Assembly (NCBI RefSeq): GCF_020025155.1
Contig: NZ_CP073751.1
Coordinates: 1,674,001-1,738,000 of the forward strand
Reading direction: 5' to 3'
DNA: 64,000 nucleotides
Origin: Halopseudomonas nanhaiensis
GTDB lineage: Bacteria; Pseudomonadota; Gammaproteobacteria; Pseudomonadales; Pseudomonadaceae
In this document: positions 42,427-51,679 of the stretch, piece after piece
How the letters are laid out: every line of letters starts with the position of its first letter
Position numbering within the stretch: the stretch's first letter is position 1
Made by a program: the position numbers and the translations under genes
The notes under the pieces: model-generated
Databases searched by the model: none
What the model was told of the DNA's origin: nothing
The model's input: only the letters and a program-made list of their open reading frames with translations

Positions 42427-43965
42427 ATGCTGTTCAATTCGACGATCTTCATTGCCGGCTTCCTGCCAGTGGTGCTCTTCGGTTTCTTCCTATTGGCCGG
42501 AACCGGTCGCCAACGCGGCGCGGTGATCTGGCTGGCCCTGGCCTCCCTGTTCTTTTATAGCTGGTGGAATCCTGCCTACACGCCTCTGCTGTTCGGCAGC
42601 ATCGTGGCCAACTTTCTGCTCGGCGGCTACCTGTTGCGTCACCCGTCGCGCGGGGTGCTGATCGCTGGGGTCGCGGCGAACGTGGCGCTGCTGGGGTATT
42701 ACAAGTACACCGAGTTCCTGTTCGGCACTCTCGATGCAGCGTTTGGGACGCATTGGGGCATTGACGACATCATCCTGCCGTTGGCGATTTCCTTTTTTAC
42801 GTTTCAGCAGATCGCCTATCTGGTCGATGCGCATGACGGCGAGGTGCAGGAACATGATTTTTTCAACTACTGCCTGTTCATCGCTTTCTTCCCTCAGCTG
42901 ATAGCCGGCCCGATTACCCACCATGGCGAGATGCTCCCGCAGTTTCGCGACCGCGACATGTTCCGCCCGCGACTCGCCGGCCTGGCCATCGGCGGCACGG
43001 TTTTTCTGCTGGGCCTGTTCAAGAAGGTGGTGATCGCCGACCCGCTTGGCGAGATGGCGTCGCCGAGTTTCGCCGAAGCGGCTGCGGGCACCATCCCAGG
43101 CTTTCTTGACGCCTGGACCGGCGCGGTAGGCTACACGCTGCAGATCTACTTCGACTTCTCCGGCTACAGCGATATGGCCATCGGTCTGGCCCTGCTGTTC
43201 GGTATCAGTCTTCCGGTCAATTTCAACAGTCCGTTCAAGGCGCGCAACGTCATCGACTACTGGTCACGCTGGCACATGACCCTGACCCGCTTTCTCACAG
43301 CGTACATCTACAACCCGATCGTGCTGCGGATGACCCGGGCCCGCATGGCGGCCGGCAAGCCGCAGCCGCGTCGCGGAAAGATGACCGCCGGCACGTTCGC
43401 TGCGCTGGTGGCCTACCCGACGATTCTTACCATGTTCATCTCGGGGGTGTGGCACGGGGCAGGGTGGCAGTTCGCCGTATTCGGCCTGTTGCACGGCTTC
43501 TATCTGGTCGTCGCGCACGGCTGGCGCGCGTGGAAAGTCCGCCGGGGCTGGGAGCTCGATAGCGACCGAATCGTGCATCGCGTGACGGCGGTTCTGCTGA
43601 CCTTCGGCTGCGTGGTGATCGCCATGGTGTTCTTTCGGGCCGAGAGCGTGTCGGCGGCGATGGCAATGCTGTCCGGCATGCTCGGGCTGTCCGGTGAGCG
43701 GGGGAATCTCGCCCGTGGTGATGCGCTCATGGTCGCGGCGCTGCTGGTGGTGATCTGGGCGCTGCCGAATGTGGAGCAGTGGATGCGGCAGGTGCGGACC
43801 GCGCTGAACTTCGATGCCCAGCCAAGCTGGACGGAACGCTGGGTGCCGCTGATGACCTGGCGCCCGACCCCGGTCATGGGCGCGGCGGTTGGTGTCGCCG
43901 GGTTCTTCGCGCTGGCCGTGGCCTTCTCCGAAGCACCGACCGAGTTCCTCTACTTTCAATTCTGA
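42427..43965 (+). CDS. MBOAT-family O-acyltransferase (AlgI-like)
   Basis: A 512-residue polytopic membrane protein with about ten hydrophobic helices. The MBOAT signature is visible: FKKVVIADPLGEMASPSF, YFDFSGYSDMAIGLALLFGI, NVIDYWSRWHMTLTRFL, and the catalytic His in GVWHGAGWQFAVFG at about residue 343. AlgI-type enzymes pass acyl groups to periplasmic polysaccharide partners. The ATG at 42427 has GAGG 8 bases upstream. It is the first gene of an operon with an FkbH-like protein, an ACP and an SGNH protein, which suggests a carrier-bound acyl donor rather than acetyl-CoA. Confidence 0.92.
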   Translation: MLFNSTIFIAGFLPVVLFGFFLLAGTGRQRGAVIWLALASLFFYSWWNPAYTPLLFGSIVANFLLGGYLLRHPSRGVLIAGVAANVALLGYYKYTEFLFGTLDAAFGTHWGIDDIILPLAISFFTFQQIAYLVDAHDGEVQEHDFFNYCLFIAFFPQLIAGPITHHGEMLPQFRDRDMFRPRLAGLAIGGTVFLLGLFKKVVIADPLGEMASPSFAEAAAGTIPGFLDAWTGAVGYTLQIYFDFSGYSDMAIGLALLFGISLPVNFNSPFKARNVIDYWSRWHMTLTRFLTAYIYNPIVLRMTRARMAAGKPQPRRGKMTAGTFAALVAYPTILTMFISGVWHGAGWQFAVFGLLHGFYLVVAHGWRAWKVRRGWELDSDRIVHRVTAVLLTFGCVVIAMVFFRAESVSAAMAMLSGMLGLSGERGNLARGDALMVAALLVVIWALPNVEQWMRQVRTALNFDAQPSWTERWVPLMTWRPTPVMGAAVGVAGFFALAVAFSEAPTEFLYFQF

Positions 43966-43985
43966 CCCTGCTCGGAGTGTCCTTG

Positions 43986-45905
43986 ATGGAACAGTTGTCC
44001 TGGTTGCCTGCGCATGAGGATCTTGGCGCGGCAATCGCTGAAGCCAAACGCCAGACCGAGCCCGTGCAGCGGCTGCTGACCGTGGCGCGGCTCGCGGGCT
44101 TTCGTCGCGATTTCATGCTCACCAACAAACTCGATCGTCTGGCCAGCGAAGGCTTCTCACAGCTCGGCGATGAATCCGCCCGCGCTGCCGGCCTGACGCC
44201 GCTGCGCGTGGCGATACTCGCCTCGCATACGGTTGACCATCTGGTGCCCGCCCTGCGTGTCGCGGCACTCGAACGCCGCCTGGCTCTGTCGGTACATGTG
44301 GCGCCCTACGGCATGTATCACCAGGCGCTGCTGGCGGACGACGCGCCGCTTGCCGGGTTTGCCCCGGAGGTCGTGTTGCTGGCGCTCGATGCATACGATG
44401 CGCCCATCCGCCTGCCGCTGCAGGCGGGTGTCGAAGAGGTCGCCGCGGCCATCCATGACCGGGTGGCAGAGCTGCGCATGCTCTGGCGCCGCGCCCGGGA
44501 GCGCTTCGCTGCGCAGGTGATCCAGCAGACGCTGGTGCCGATGGACCCGCCGCTGTTCGGCTCCTACGAGGCGCTGGTGCCCGCAGCTCCGCTCAACGTG
44601 CTGCTGCGTCTCAACGATGCCATCCGTCACGCAGCGCGTGACGAGGGTGTGCTGCTACTCGATCTCGCCTGGCACGCCGTGCAGGGCTCCTATGGCGAAG
44701 GACTGGCCGACCCGGTTCGCTGGCATCAGGCCAAGCAACTGGTCAGCCCGAACCTGGCGCCGCTGTATGCCGACCATCTTGCTCGTATCCTTGCCGCTGG
44801 TGCCGGACTCGCCCGCAAATGCCTGGTGCTGGATCTGGACAATACGCTGTGGGGCGGCGTGGTCGGAGACGATGGCGTGAACGGCATTCAGCTGGGGCAG
44901 GGCAGCCCGACGGGCGAAGCGTTTTCGGCATTCCAACACTATGTAGCCCAGCTGGCCAACCGCGGGATCATCCTGGCGGTGTGCAGCAAGAACGATATGG
45001 CGGTCGCCGAGGCGGCTTTCGAGCACCCGGAAATGGTGCTCAAACGTAGTGATGTCGCAGCCTTCGTTGCCAACTGGGAGGACAAGGCGGGCAATCTGCG
45101 GCGCATCGCCTCGATGCTCGACATCGGACTCGACAGTCTGGTTTTCGTTGATGACAACCCGGCCGAGCGCGACATCGTGCGCCGCGAACTGCCTCAGGTT
45201 GCGGTTCCGGAACTACCCGATGATATCGCCGGGTATCCCGCCCGGGTCGCGGCCGGCGGGTATTTCGAAGCGGTGTCATTCACGGCTGACGACGCCACGC
45301 GCGGTCGCAGCTATGCGCTGAACGCCGAGCGCAAGGCCGCACTTGGCCAGGCGTCCGATATGGACGGTTATCTGCGCGGCCTGCAGATGGTGATGCAGGC
45401 CGCACGCGTCGGTCCCGCCGAGCTGCCGCGCACCGCTCAGCTGATCAACAAGACCAACCAGTTCAATCTCACCACACGGCGCTACAGCGAGGCGCAGGTC
45501 GACCGCTTCGCCAGCGATGCGCGTTGCCTGGCGCTGGCCTTCCGCTTGGCAGACAAGTTCGGTGACAACGGATTGATTGCCGTCATTCTCGGTCGCCCGG
45601 ACGAGCACGTCGACGGTGCGCTGTTCATCGACAGCTGGCTGATGAGCTGCCGCGTCCTCGGCCGCCAGGTGGACGTTGCCATGCTGGAGGTGCTGGTCCG
45701 GCTCGCGGTCGCAGCCGGGTATCGTTCGATGATGGGCGAGTATCGGCCGACCGAGCGCAACGGCATGGTCGCAGAGCATTATCCGAGTCTCGGATTCGCC
45801 CAGCAAGCCAGCCCTGCGCACGCCGACGCGAACAGCACCTACTGGCGGCTCGACCTTGGATCGGCCGCACCTCAATCCCATCACATCGAGATTCATATCG
45901 CATGA
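43986..45905 (+). CDS. FkbH-like HAD-IIIC protein (acyl-carrier loading enzyme)
   Basis: A 639-residue protein in three parts. Residues about 1-275 resemble an SGNH-like domain. Residues about 276-430 form the HAD domain: CLVLDLDNTLWGGVVGDDG (nucleophile Asp near 281) and VFVDDNPAERDIVRRELP. Residues about 470-625 form a GNAT-like domain (INKTNQFNLTTRRYSEAQVD). Characterised FkbH-type proteins take 1,3-bisphosphoglycerate, dephosphorylate it and load glyceryl on an acyl carrier protein. The gene is 20 bases after MBOAT and overlaps the ACP gene by 4 bases, so it probably charges that ACP. The actual acyl group here is inferred. Confidence 0.88.
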   Translation: MEQLSWLPAHEDLGAAIAEAKRQTEPVQRLLTVARLAGFRRDFMLTNKLDRLASEGFSQLGDESARAAGLTPLRVAILASHTVDHLVPALRVAALERRLALSVHVAPYGMYHQALLADDAPLAGFAPEVVLLALDAYDAPIRLPLQAGVEEVAAAIHDRVAELRMLWRRARERFAAQVIQQTLVPMDPPLFGSYEALVPAAPLNVLLRLNDAIRHAARDEGVLLLDLAWHAVQGSYGEGLADPVRWHQAKQLVSPNLAPLYADHLARILAAGAGLARKCLVLDLDNTLWGGVVGDDGVNGIQLGQGSPTGEAFSAFQHYVAQLANRGIILAVCSKNDMAVAEAAFEHPEMVLKRSDVAAFVANWEDKAGNLRRIASMLDIGLDSLVFVDDNPAERDIVRRELPQVAVPELPDDIAGYPARVAAGGYFEAVSFTADDATRGRSYALNAERKAALGQASDMDGYLRGLQMVMQAARVGPAELPRTAQLINKTNQFNLTTRRYSEAQVDRFASDARCLALAFRLADKFGDNGLIAVILGRPDEHVDGALFIDSWLMSCRVLGRQVDVAMLEVLVRLAVAAGYRSMMGEYRPTERNGMVAEHYPSLGFAQQASPAHADANSTYWRLDLGSAAPQSHHIEIHIA

Positions 45906-46150
45906 CTGAAGACAAGGTTTTGAACGAACTGCAGCCGCTGTTTCAGGACGTCTTCGACGACGATGAGCTGGTCATCACGCGGGATACATCGGCCCCGGAT
46001 GTCGAAGGGTGGGACAGCCTGGCTCACGTCAGCCTGATCGTGGCCGCCGAGCAACGCTTCGGCGTCAAATTCCGTACTGCGGAGCTCGAGTCGTTGCGCA
46101 ACGTCGGGCATTTCGCACAGCTGATCAGCAGCAAACTCAGTGGAGGGTAA
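45902..46150 (+). CDS. Acyl carrier protein
   Basis: An 82-residue ACP. The phosphopantetheine attachment motif is GWDSLAHVSL, with Ser39 as the modified residue. It has the four-helix ACP pattern with an acidic helix 1 (LNELQPLFQDVFDDDELVIT). It overlaps the FkbH-like gene (ATGA), showing tight coupling. It is therefore a dedicated carrier for the acyl group made by that enzyme and used by the MBOAT transferase, not the general fatty-acid ACP. Confidence 0.93.
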   Translation: MTEDKVLNELQPLFQDVFDDDELVITRDTSAPDVEGWDSLAHVSLIVAAEQRFGVKFRTAELESLRNVGHFAQLISSKLSGG

Positions 46151-46155
46151 CTCGC

Positions 46156-47160
46156 ATGAACGCCCGTGATGCCGCCTCGGCCGAGCCGGATATCGGCGGT
46201 GAACGTGGTACTGGAGGTTATTTCGTCGGCATGCTGGCGGGACTGCTGCTGAGCATGGTCGCGTTCGCCGGCCTGCTGGCCGCGCTTGGTGAAACCGGCC
46301 ATCTACCCGCGCCGGCGTTTTCCAACAGCATCTGTATCGACGAAAAGCTCGCTTTCATGCGTGATCATCCGGTCGTCGATCCGAATCTGCTGATCATCGG
46401 CTCGTCGGTAGCCTGGCGTCATGTGGACAGCTCGACCCTGTCTCGACACGCGCCCGGACTGCGACCGATGAATGGCGCGTTCTGCGGGCTGCACGCCAAT
46501 CAGACGCTGTATGTCGCCGACTGGCTGCTCGATCGTGAGCCGGGGGTCACTGATGTGGTCATGGTGGTCGATCCGATCGACTTCGGACAGTGCTCGGTCA
46601 ATCGCGATGCCGTGTTCAATCGTGAAGATGCTGACCGCTATGTGTATGAAGACACCTGGCCATGGCAGTACTACATGCGTTACTTCGCGCCTGCGTCGCT
46701 GCTGCGCAACGCAGCCGTCGTCAAGGAACGCAGGACCGATCCGCAGAGCATGGACCCTTTGCGGTTTACCCCATCCGGGGCGGGACCGCTGACCACGGCC
46801 AGAAATCGAGGCCTGTTCTATGGCGAGCCCGAGCCGCTCGACCCCGAGTGTTTCACCGCGCTGAGTCAGCTGGCCAGGCGTCTGGAGCGGGAGGGGCGCA
46901 CATTCACGGTGGTGTCGACGCCGCTGCACCCCGCCTGGAAGGCGCAGGTCGACCCGGATGGGCAATTACTCCGCAGCTTCGACGCCAAGCTGATGGCGGC
47001 TCTGGCCGGTACCGGGGGACAGTACTGGAACGCCGATCGGGAGTGGGCGCCTGACGAGGACGGATTCGTGGACGCCATACATCTACGCTGGCCCGCCGCG
47101 CAGGCCTTTACCGAGAACCTCGCTCGTCGGCTGCGGCCACCTGCGCTGGCCGGCCCCTGA
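46156..47160 (+). CDS. Membrane-anchored SGNH/GDSL-like protein of the acylation operon
   Basis: A 334-residue protein with an N-terminal membrane anchor (about residues 24-46, GYFVGMLAGLLLSMVAFAGL) and a periplasmic domain. The domain has a Ser block in LLIIGSSVAWRHVD and a C-terminal DAIHLRWPAA (Asp-x-x-His), as in SGNH hydrolases or AlgJ/AlgX-type acyltransferase partners. The ATG at 46156 has GGAGG 10 bases upstream, 5 bases after the ACP stop. It most likely places the acyl group, brought across by the MBOAT protein, on an exported acceptor. Confidence 0.8.
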   Translation: MNARDAASAEPDIGGERGTGGYFVGMLAGLLLSMVAFAGLLAALGETGHLPAPAFSNSICIDEKLAFMRDHPVVDPNLLIIGSSVAWRHVDSSTLSRHAPGLRPMNGAFCGLHANQTLYVADWLLDREPGVTDVVMVVDPIDFGQCSVNRDAVFNREDADRYVYEDTWPWQYYMRYFAPASLLRNAAVVKERRTDPQSMDPLRFTPSGAGPLTTARNRGLFYGEPEPLDPECFTALSQLARRLEREGRTFTVVSTPLHPAWKAQVDPDGQLLRSFDAKLMAALAGTGGQYWNADREWAPDEDGFVDAIHLRWPAAQAFTENLARRLRPPALAGP

Positions 47161-47238
47161 GACCTGTCGGCCGAATGAGGTGAACTCCTTGGCCGACGGC
47201 GCTTCTATAGAAGATCAGCCCAAGCAGTAAGGTTGCAC

Positions 47239-47757
47239 ATGATCATCACGCCACAGACGCCGGAAAAGGCCATACGGGAAATCGAGACGGAAATGTTCGT
47301 CTCCCCGAAGGATCGGCTGGATTTCTATCGTCGGGAAATTCACAACGAAACCAGCAATCTGTCCAGCCGCACCAATGCGTATCTGTCTGCGCAGTCATTT
47401 CTGGTAATCGCCTATTCCTCTTCCATGGCCAATACCAACCCCGAATGGGGCGACATCTTCACGCTGGTGGTTCCGGCAACGCTCGCGCTATTCGGCATTC
47501 TCAGTTCGATCAGCGCCTGGCCGGGAATCAAGGCCGCCTGCGACATCATCGACCACTGGTACCACAAGCAGACCGGCCTGCTCAGCTACGAGCCTTCGAT
47601 CGGTCAGGCCTATGATGATTCGCCGCTATTCTCCAGTTGGGAATCGAGCCACTCGGGGCAGCGCAAGAGCCTTGTGTTTTCCAAACGCACGCCGTGGCTC
47701 TTTTCGTCGTTCTGGTTGTTCCTGGGCGGCTTCGCTGTCTGGGTGAACCTTCAGTAA
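47239..47757 (+). CDS. Hypothetical membrane protein
   Basis: A 172-residue protein that I do not recognise. The N-terminal 60 residues are hydrophilic and helical (KDRLDFYRREIHNETSNLSS). Two hydrophobic segments follow (about 72-102 and 148-170), with a soluble loop between them. The same pattern occurs in small two-helix membrane proteins fused to or partnered with predicted signalling modules, but no motif allows a function. The start is ATG 47239 with AAGG upstream; a TTG two codons earlier is possible. Confidence 0.65.
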   Translation: MIITPQTPEKAIREIETEMFVSPKDRLDFYRREIHNETSNLSSRTNAYLSAQSFLVIAYSSSMANTNPEWGDIFTLVVPATLALFGILSSISAWPGIKAACDIIDHWYHKQTGLLSYEPSIGQAYDDSPLFSSWESSHSGQRKSLVFSKRTPWLFSSFWLFLGGFAVWVNLQ

Positions 47758-47873
47758 GTACCTCTTGCAGGAAGCAGTACCTCTTGATGCATATCGAAGC
47801 CACCCCTTTTGCTCCAGATGCCGGTCGGCGTCTCTGTTAGCCTGAACGAACGTTATCTGTTCGGATCAGACCC

Positions 47874-48278
47874 ATGCACATTCATTCTTACTCAGACCTC
47901 ATTAACGCGGCTCGGGCGCAGCCTGAGCCGCAGCGGCTGCTGTTCGTTTTCGCCCGTGCCGAACTGCCTGACGGGGCGACAGAGGACCAGCGTCTGCTGT
48001 TCGAACAGGGCGAGGGTGGGGCGCTGGCCCCGGTCCTGTGCGTTGACAAGACACCGCAGGAGGCCGCGAACTTTCAGACCCTGATCGACGAGTCGGCACG
48101 CACCGGCATGAGCTGGGATGTGGCCTTCGTATCTACAATGAACGGCCGCGGGGGCATCGCCCCCAACAGTGACGAAGCGGAGAAACCGCTGCGCTTGATG
48201 ACCGAACAGATCCAGGCAGGCATAGTGTCCCAGTTCATCGCCATTGATCGCCGCGGTAACCTGCTGCAGCTGGCGTAG
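47874..48278 (+). CDS. Conserved hypothetical protein
   Basis: A 134-residue soluble protein. Homologues in Pseudomonas are frequently labelled 'ribonucleotide reductase subunit alpha', but this protein is far too short and has none of the reductase active-site motifs, so that name is not supported. It contains RLLFVFARAELPDG near the N-terminus and VSTMNGRGG in the middle. Function unknown. It is flanked by unrelated single genes. Confidence 0.75.
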   Translation: MHIHSYSDLINAARAQPEPQRLLFVFARAELPDGATEDQRLLFEQGEGGALAPVLCVDKTPQEAANFQTLIDESARTGMSWDVAFVSTMNGRGGIAPNSDEAEKPLRLMTEQIQAGIVSQFIAIDRRGNLLQLA

Positions 48279-48454
48279 TCGCCGCATTGCCTCTCTCGAT
48301 TGGCTTTAACCGTTCCGCCATCCGTCGGCGGTCAACTAACCGCAATACCCGGCTGAATTTTTCCGCTTCGTTGGACCCTAACGATCAGAGAGCGTTGCGA
48401 CGCTGCCTCATCGACTGGTATACGGGTGTGGCCCAAACGAAAGGGAGCGGCAGA

Positions 48455-49360
48455 GTGGATTGGCGAGGCAGGCGGCAGAGCAACAACATCGAAGATCGAC
48501 GTGGCCAACCCCTGCGCGGAGGTGCCAGCGGAGCGGGGATGATGATGCTGCTGCGCTTTTTGCCGTTTCTGCTGCGTACCAGGATCGGTCGCATCCTCCT
48601 GGGGCTGGGCGTGCTGGCCTTCATTGGGGCCAAGATGTTGGGTATCGATCTGCTGCCAGCGCTGCAAGGGGAGAGCCCCGGGGTAGCGCAATCGTCGCGT
48701 GAGCTGACAGCCGAAGAGCAGGAGCTGACCGACTTTGTCTCGGTGGTACTGGCTGACACCGAGGAGACCTGGAATCAGGTCTTTTCCCAGTCCGGTGAAC
48801 GCTACCAGGAACCGACGCTTGTGCTGTTCGCCGACCGTGTCCGGTCTGCCTGCGGTACTGCCAGCGCAGCCGTGGGTCCGTTCTACTGTCCTGCCGATAA
48901 CCAGGTCTATCTGGATCTGTCGTTCTTCCGCGATCTGGACAGGCAACTCGGGGCGCCGGGGGATTTCGCTCAGGCGTACGTCGTTGCGCACGAAGTAGGT
49001 CATCACGTCCAGAATCTGCTGGGTATCGGGGAACGGGTTCGGCAGGCGGGTCGCGGCAAGAGCGAAGCCGAGATCAATGAGCTGTCGGTGCGCCAGGAAT
49101 TGCAGGCGGACTGTTTCGCCGGCATCTGGGCGCATGCCGCGAACAATCAGCGCGATCTGCTCGACCCTGGCGATCTGGCTGAGGCGTTGACTGCCGCGTC
49201 AGCCATCGGTGACGACCGGCTGCAACGTCGCTCGGGCCAGGATGTGGTGCCGGACAGCTTCACCCATGGCACCTCCGAACAGCGTATGGCGTGGTTCCGC
49301 CGCGGCTTCGATAGCGGAAACGTGCAAGAGTGCGATACGTTCTCCGCCTCGTTGCAGTAA
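48455..49360 (+). CDS. YpfJ-type neutral zinc metallopeptidase
   Basis: A 301-residue membrane-anchored metallopeptidase. One transmembrane segment is at about residues 36-65. The active site HEVGHHVQNLLG (HExxH) lies near residue 176, and ELQADCFAGIWAH downstream supplies the third ligand. The GTG at 48455 is chosen because GGGAG precedes it and MDWRGRRQSNNIEDRRG is the family N-terminus. Residues near the start are Arg-rich. The substrate is unknown; the family is widespread and unstudied in this group. The DUF4105 gene follows after 26 bases. Confidence 0.9.
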   Translation: MDWRGRRQSNNIEDRRGQPLRGGASGAGMMMLLRFLPFLLRTRIGRILLGLGVLAFIGAKMLGIDLLPALQGESPGVAQSSRELTAEEQELTDFVSVVLADTEETWNQVFSQSGERYQEPTLVLFADRVRSACGTASAAVGPFYCPADNQVYLDLSFFRDLDRQLGAPGDFAQAYVVAHEVGHHVQNLLGIGERVRQAGRGKSEAEINELSVRQELQADCFAGIWAHAANNQRDLLDPGDLAEALTAASAIGDDRLQRRSGQDVVPDSFTHGTSEQRMAWFRRGFDSGNVQECDTFSASLQ

Positions 49361-49386
49361 TGTAGGCGCTACACCTGAGCCTTCCG

Positions 49387-50385
49387 ATGCTGCGCATGAT
49401 TGTCTTCGTTCTGTTCATCCTCGTTGTTCTGCTGTCCAGCGCCTGGGCAGTGCTTGCCCTGTGGTATCAGTTGCCCTGGCCGGCGCCGCTACGCGCCGGT
49501 GTCTGCACAGGATGGGCCATACTGGCGCTGATGGCGGTCTGGCTGGTCTGGAGCGGCCGCGCATGGCCGGGAGCCGGCCTGTACATCCTCATGTTCGCAG
49601 TGCTGATGATCTGGTGGGGCCGTCTCGATCCTTCACATGACCGTCAGTGGGCGGATGATCTGGCGCATATCACCACAGGGCAGGTCCAGGGCGACATAGT
49701 CACGCTCGAGAACGTGCGCAATTTCACCTGGCGCACCCAGGAAGATTACGACGTGCGCTGGGAGACGCGTCGGTTCGACCTGTCCAGGCTGCGCTCTGTG
49801 GATCTGATCACGTCGGAATGGGGCATGCCCGGCATCGCCCACATCCTGGTGTCCTTCGGCTTTGATGACGGCGAGTTCATCACCTTCACCGTCGAGATTC
49901 GCCGCGAACGTAATGAAAGCTTCTCGGCGATTGGCGGATTTTTCAAACAGTTCGAACTCAACGTGCTGGCGACTGATGAAAACGATGCCGTGCGGGTACG
50001 TAGCAACGTGCGCGGCGAGGCTACGCACATCTACCGCGTGACCATGCCCGAAACGGCCATGCGTGATCTGTTCATGGCCTACGTCGATGAGGCCAACGAG
50101 CTGGCCGGCGAGGCCCGCTTTTATCACACGGTCACCGCCAACTGCACCATCATCGTCTACAACATGATGCGACGCATCGTTGACGGGTTGCCTCTGGATC
50201 ATCGGCTGCTGCTGTCTGCGCGGCTCCCGGAGTACGTGAAGGACGTAGGCGGGCTCGAGGATGAGCCGCTGCAGGAGCTCAGGGCGCGGGGCGACTTTAC
50301 CGAGCGGGCACGTGCCATCGAGGACGGTGAAGACTTCTCGCAGGTCATCCGCCGCGGTGTGCCGGGCTGGACCGATCAGCCCTGA
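49387..50385 (+). CDS. DUF4105 domain membrane protein
   Basis: A 332-residue protein with two or three N-terminal transmembrane helices (about residues 2-80) followed by the DUF4105 domain. The domain contains ITSEWGMPGIAHILVSFGFD and the C-terminal FYHTVTANCTIIVYNMMRRI with a conserved Asn-Cys. The NlpC-like Cys and His arrangement of the family suggests a papain-like periplasmic enzyme, but the reaction is unknown. It may share a transcript with the metallopeptidase upstream. Confidence 0.85.
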   Translation: MLRMIVFVLFILVVLLSSAWAVLALWYQLPWPAPLRAGVCTGWAILALMAVWLVWSGRAWPGAGLYILMFAVLMIWWGRLDPSHDRQWADDLAHITTGQVQGDIVTLENVRNFTWRTQEDYDVRWETRRFDLSRLRSVDLITSEWGMPGIAHILVSFGFDDGEFITFTVEIRRERNESFSAIGGFFKQFELNVLATDENDAVRVRSNVRGEATHIYRVTMPETAMRDLFMAYVDEANELAGEARFYHTVTANCTIIVYNMMRRIVDGLPLDHRLLLSARLPEYVKDVGGLEDEPLQELRARGDFTERARAIEDGEDFSQVIRRGVPGWTDQP

Positions 50386-50442
50386 GGCGGCGCATTGTTT
50401 GCAGAGATGGTACAAACGGCAGAAATCTGGCGGAGAAAAGAG

Positions 50443-50886
50443 ATGGACGAGTTCATGCAAGCGGCGATCGACGAGGCGCGCGAAGGATTGAGCGAAGGCG
50501 GCATCCCGATAGGGTCGGTCATCGTACATCGCGGGCGAATTATCGGCCGGGGCCACAATCTGCGTGTGCAGGATGGAAGTGCCATCCTGCACGGCGAGAT
50601 GGCTGCCTTCGAGAACGCAGGCCGGCAACCGGCTGAGGTGTACGCCGAATCGGTGATCTATACCACGCTGTCACCGTGCCCAATGTGCAGCGGTGCGATC
50701 TTGCTCTATGGAATCCCCAGGGTCATAGTCGGCGAAAACCTCACCTTTCAGGGCGAAGAAGCGCTGCTGCGCTCGCGCGGCGTCGAGGTGACGGTGCTGC
50801 AGGATGAAACCTGCATAAAGCTGATGCGCGAGTTCATCCGCGAGCAGCCGCAGGTGTGGAATGAAGATATCGGCGAGCGGGACTGA
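50443..50886 (+). CDS. Nucleoside/cytosine deaminase family protein
   Basis: A 147-residue zinc deaminase. Zinc ligands and the catalytic residue are all present: HGE (His50, Glu52) and the CPMC motif (Cys79, Cys82). The closest pattern is yeast-type cytosine deaminase (SVIYTTLSPCPMCSGAILLY, GENLTFQGEEALLRSRGVEV). It would deaminate cytosine or a related base to uracil for salvage. The ATG at 50443 with CGGAG upstream is preferred; the frame is open to 50395. Confidence 0.9.
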   Translation: MDEFMQAAIDEAREGLSEGGIPIGSVIVHRGRIIGRGHNLRVQDGSAILHGEMAAFENAGRQPAEVYAESVIYTTLSPCPMCSGAILLYGIPRVIVGENLTFQGEEALLRSRGVEVTVLQDETCIKLMREFIREQPQVWNEDIGERD

Positions 50887-50911
50887 TACGAAGCAGGTTG
50901 CGAGGCGTTGA

Positions 50912-51679
50912 ATGAAGCTTGGATTGTTGCAGTGCGATGATGTGACCGCCAGTCTGCAGGCCAGACACGGAAATTATCCCGAAATGTTCCTGCGACTGCT
51001 GCGCGAGCATATACCGGCGGCCGAGGTTCAAGTGTTCCGTACTCAGGACGGTGATCTGCCGGCGCGGATCGACGACTGTGACGCCTACCTGACAACCGGT
51101 AGCAAGTATGGGGTGTATGACGGGCTGCCGTGGATTGCCGAGTTGCAGGCTTTCGTTGTCGAACTGTGGGAGCGGCACAAGCCGCTGGTGGGTATCTGCT
51201 TCGGTCATCAGCTGATGGCGCAGGCCCTGGGTGGCGAGGTGCGCAAATCGGAAAAGGGCTGGGGCGTAGGGGTGTCGTTCAACCGGGTCATGGACCGCAA
51301 ACCCTGGATGGAGCCGTGGCAGGACAAGCTGGATCTGATCGTCAGTCACCAGGACCAGGTCATGTTGTTACCGCCGCAGGCCGAGGTGCTCGCGCAGAGT
51401 GAATTCTGTAATTACTACCTGGTGCAGTACGGTGAGCACTTCATGAGCGTCCAGGGCCACCCGGAATTCTGCAAGGGCTACTCGCGAGACCTCATGACGG
51501 CGCGCGAAGGGATGATCCCCGCCGAGCGACTGCGTGCAGGGCACGCCTCGCTCAATGCGGAGATTGACGGCCCGTTAATGATGCGCTGGATAGTGTCCTT
51601 CCTCCAGCGCGGGGCCGCGCGCCACCATGCCCTGAGGGCCGGCTCGGCGGCCGGCGAGCGCGATATCGCGGGCTACTGA
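50912..51679 (+). CDS. Class I glutamine amidotransferase-like protein
   Basis: A 255-residue protein of the GATase1 family. The nucleophile elbow GICFGHQLMA has Cys96, and the His-Glu pair is in SVQGHPEFCKGY, so the triad is complete. Stand-alone members act as gamma-glutamyl hydrolases or amidotransferases (for example PuuD-like or GuaA-like). The partner is unknown. Its last 105 bases overlap, tail to tail, with an outer-membrane-protein gene on the other strand. It starts 26 bases after the deaminase, suggesting co-transcription. Confidence 0.88.
   Translation: MKLGLLQCDDVTASLQARHGNYPEMFLRLLREHIPAAEVQVFRTQDGDLPARIDDCDAYLTTGSKYGVYDGLPWIAELQAFVVELWERHKPLVGICFGHQLMAQALGGEVRKSEKGWGVGVSFNRVMDRKPWMEPWQDKLDLIVSHQDQVMLLPPQAEVLAQSEFCNYYLVQYGEHFMSVQGHPEFCKGYSRDLMTAREGMIPAERLRAGHASLNAEIDGPLMMRWIVSFLQRGAARHHALRAGSAAGERDIAGY

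Noticed and set aside
47874-48278. Annotation as ribonucleotide reductase alpha subunit
   Set aside because: 134 residues without any active-site Cys/radical motifs; the name circulates in databases but is not supported by the sequence.
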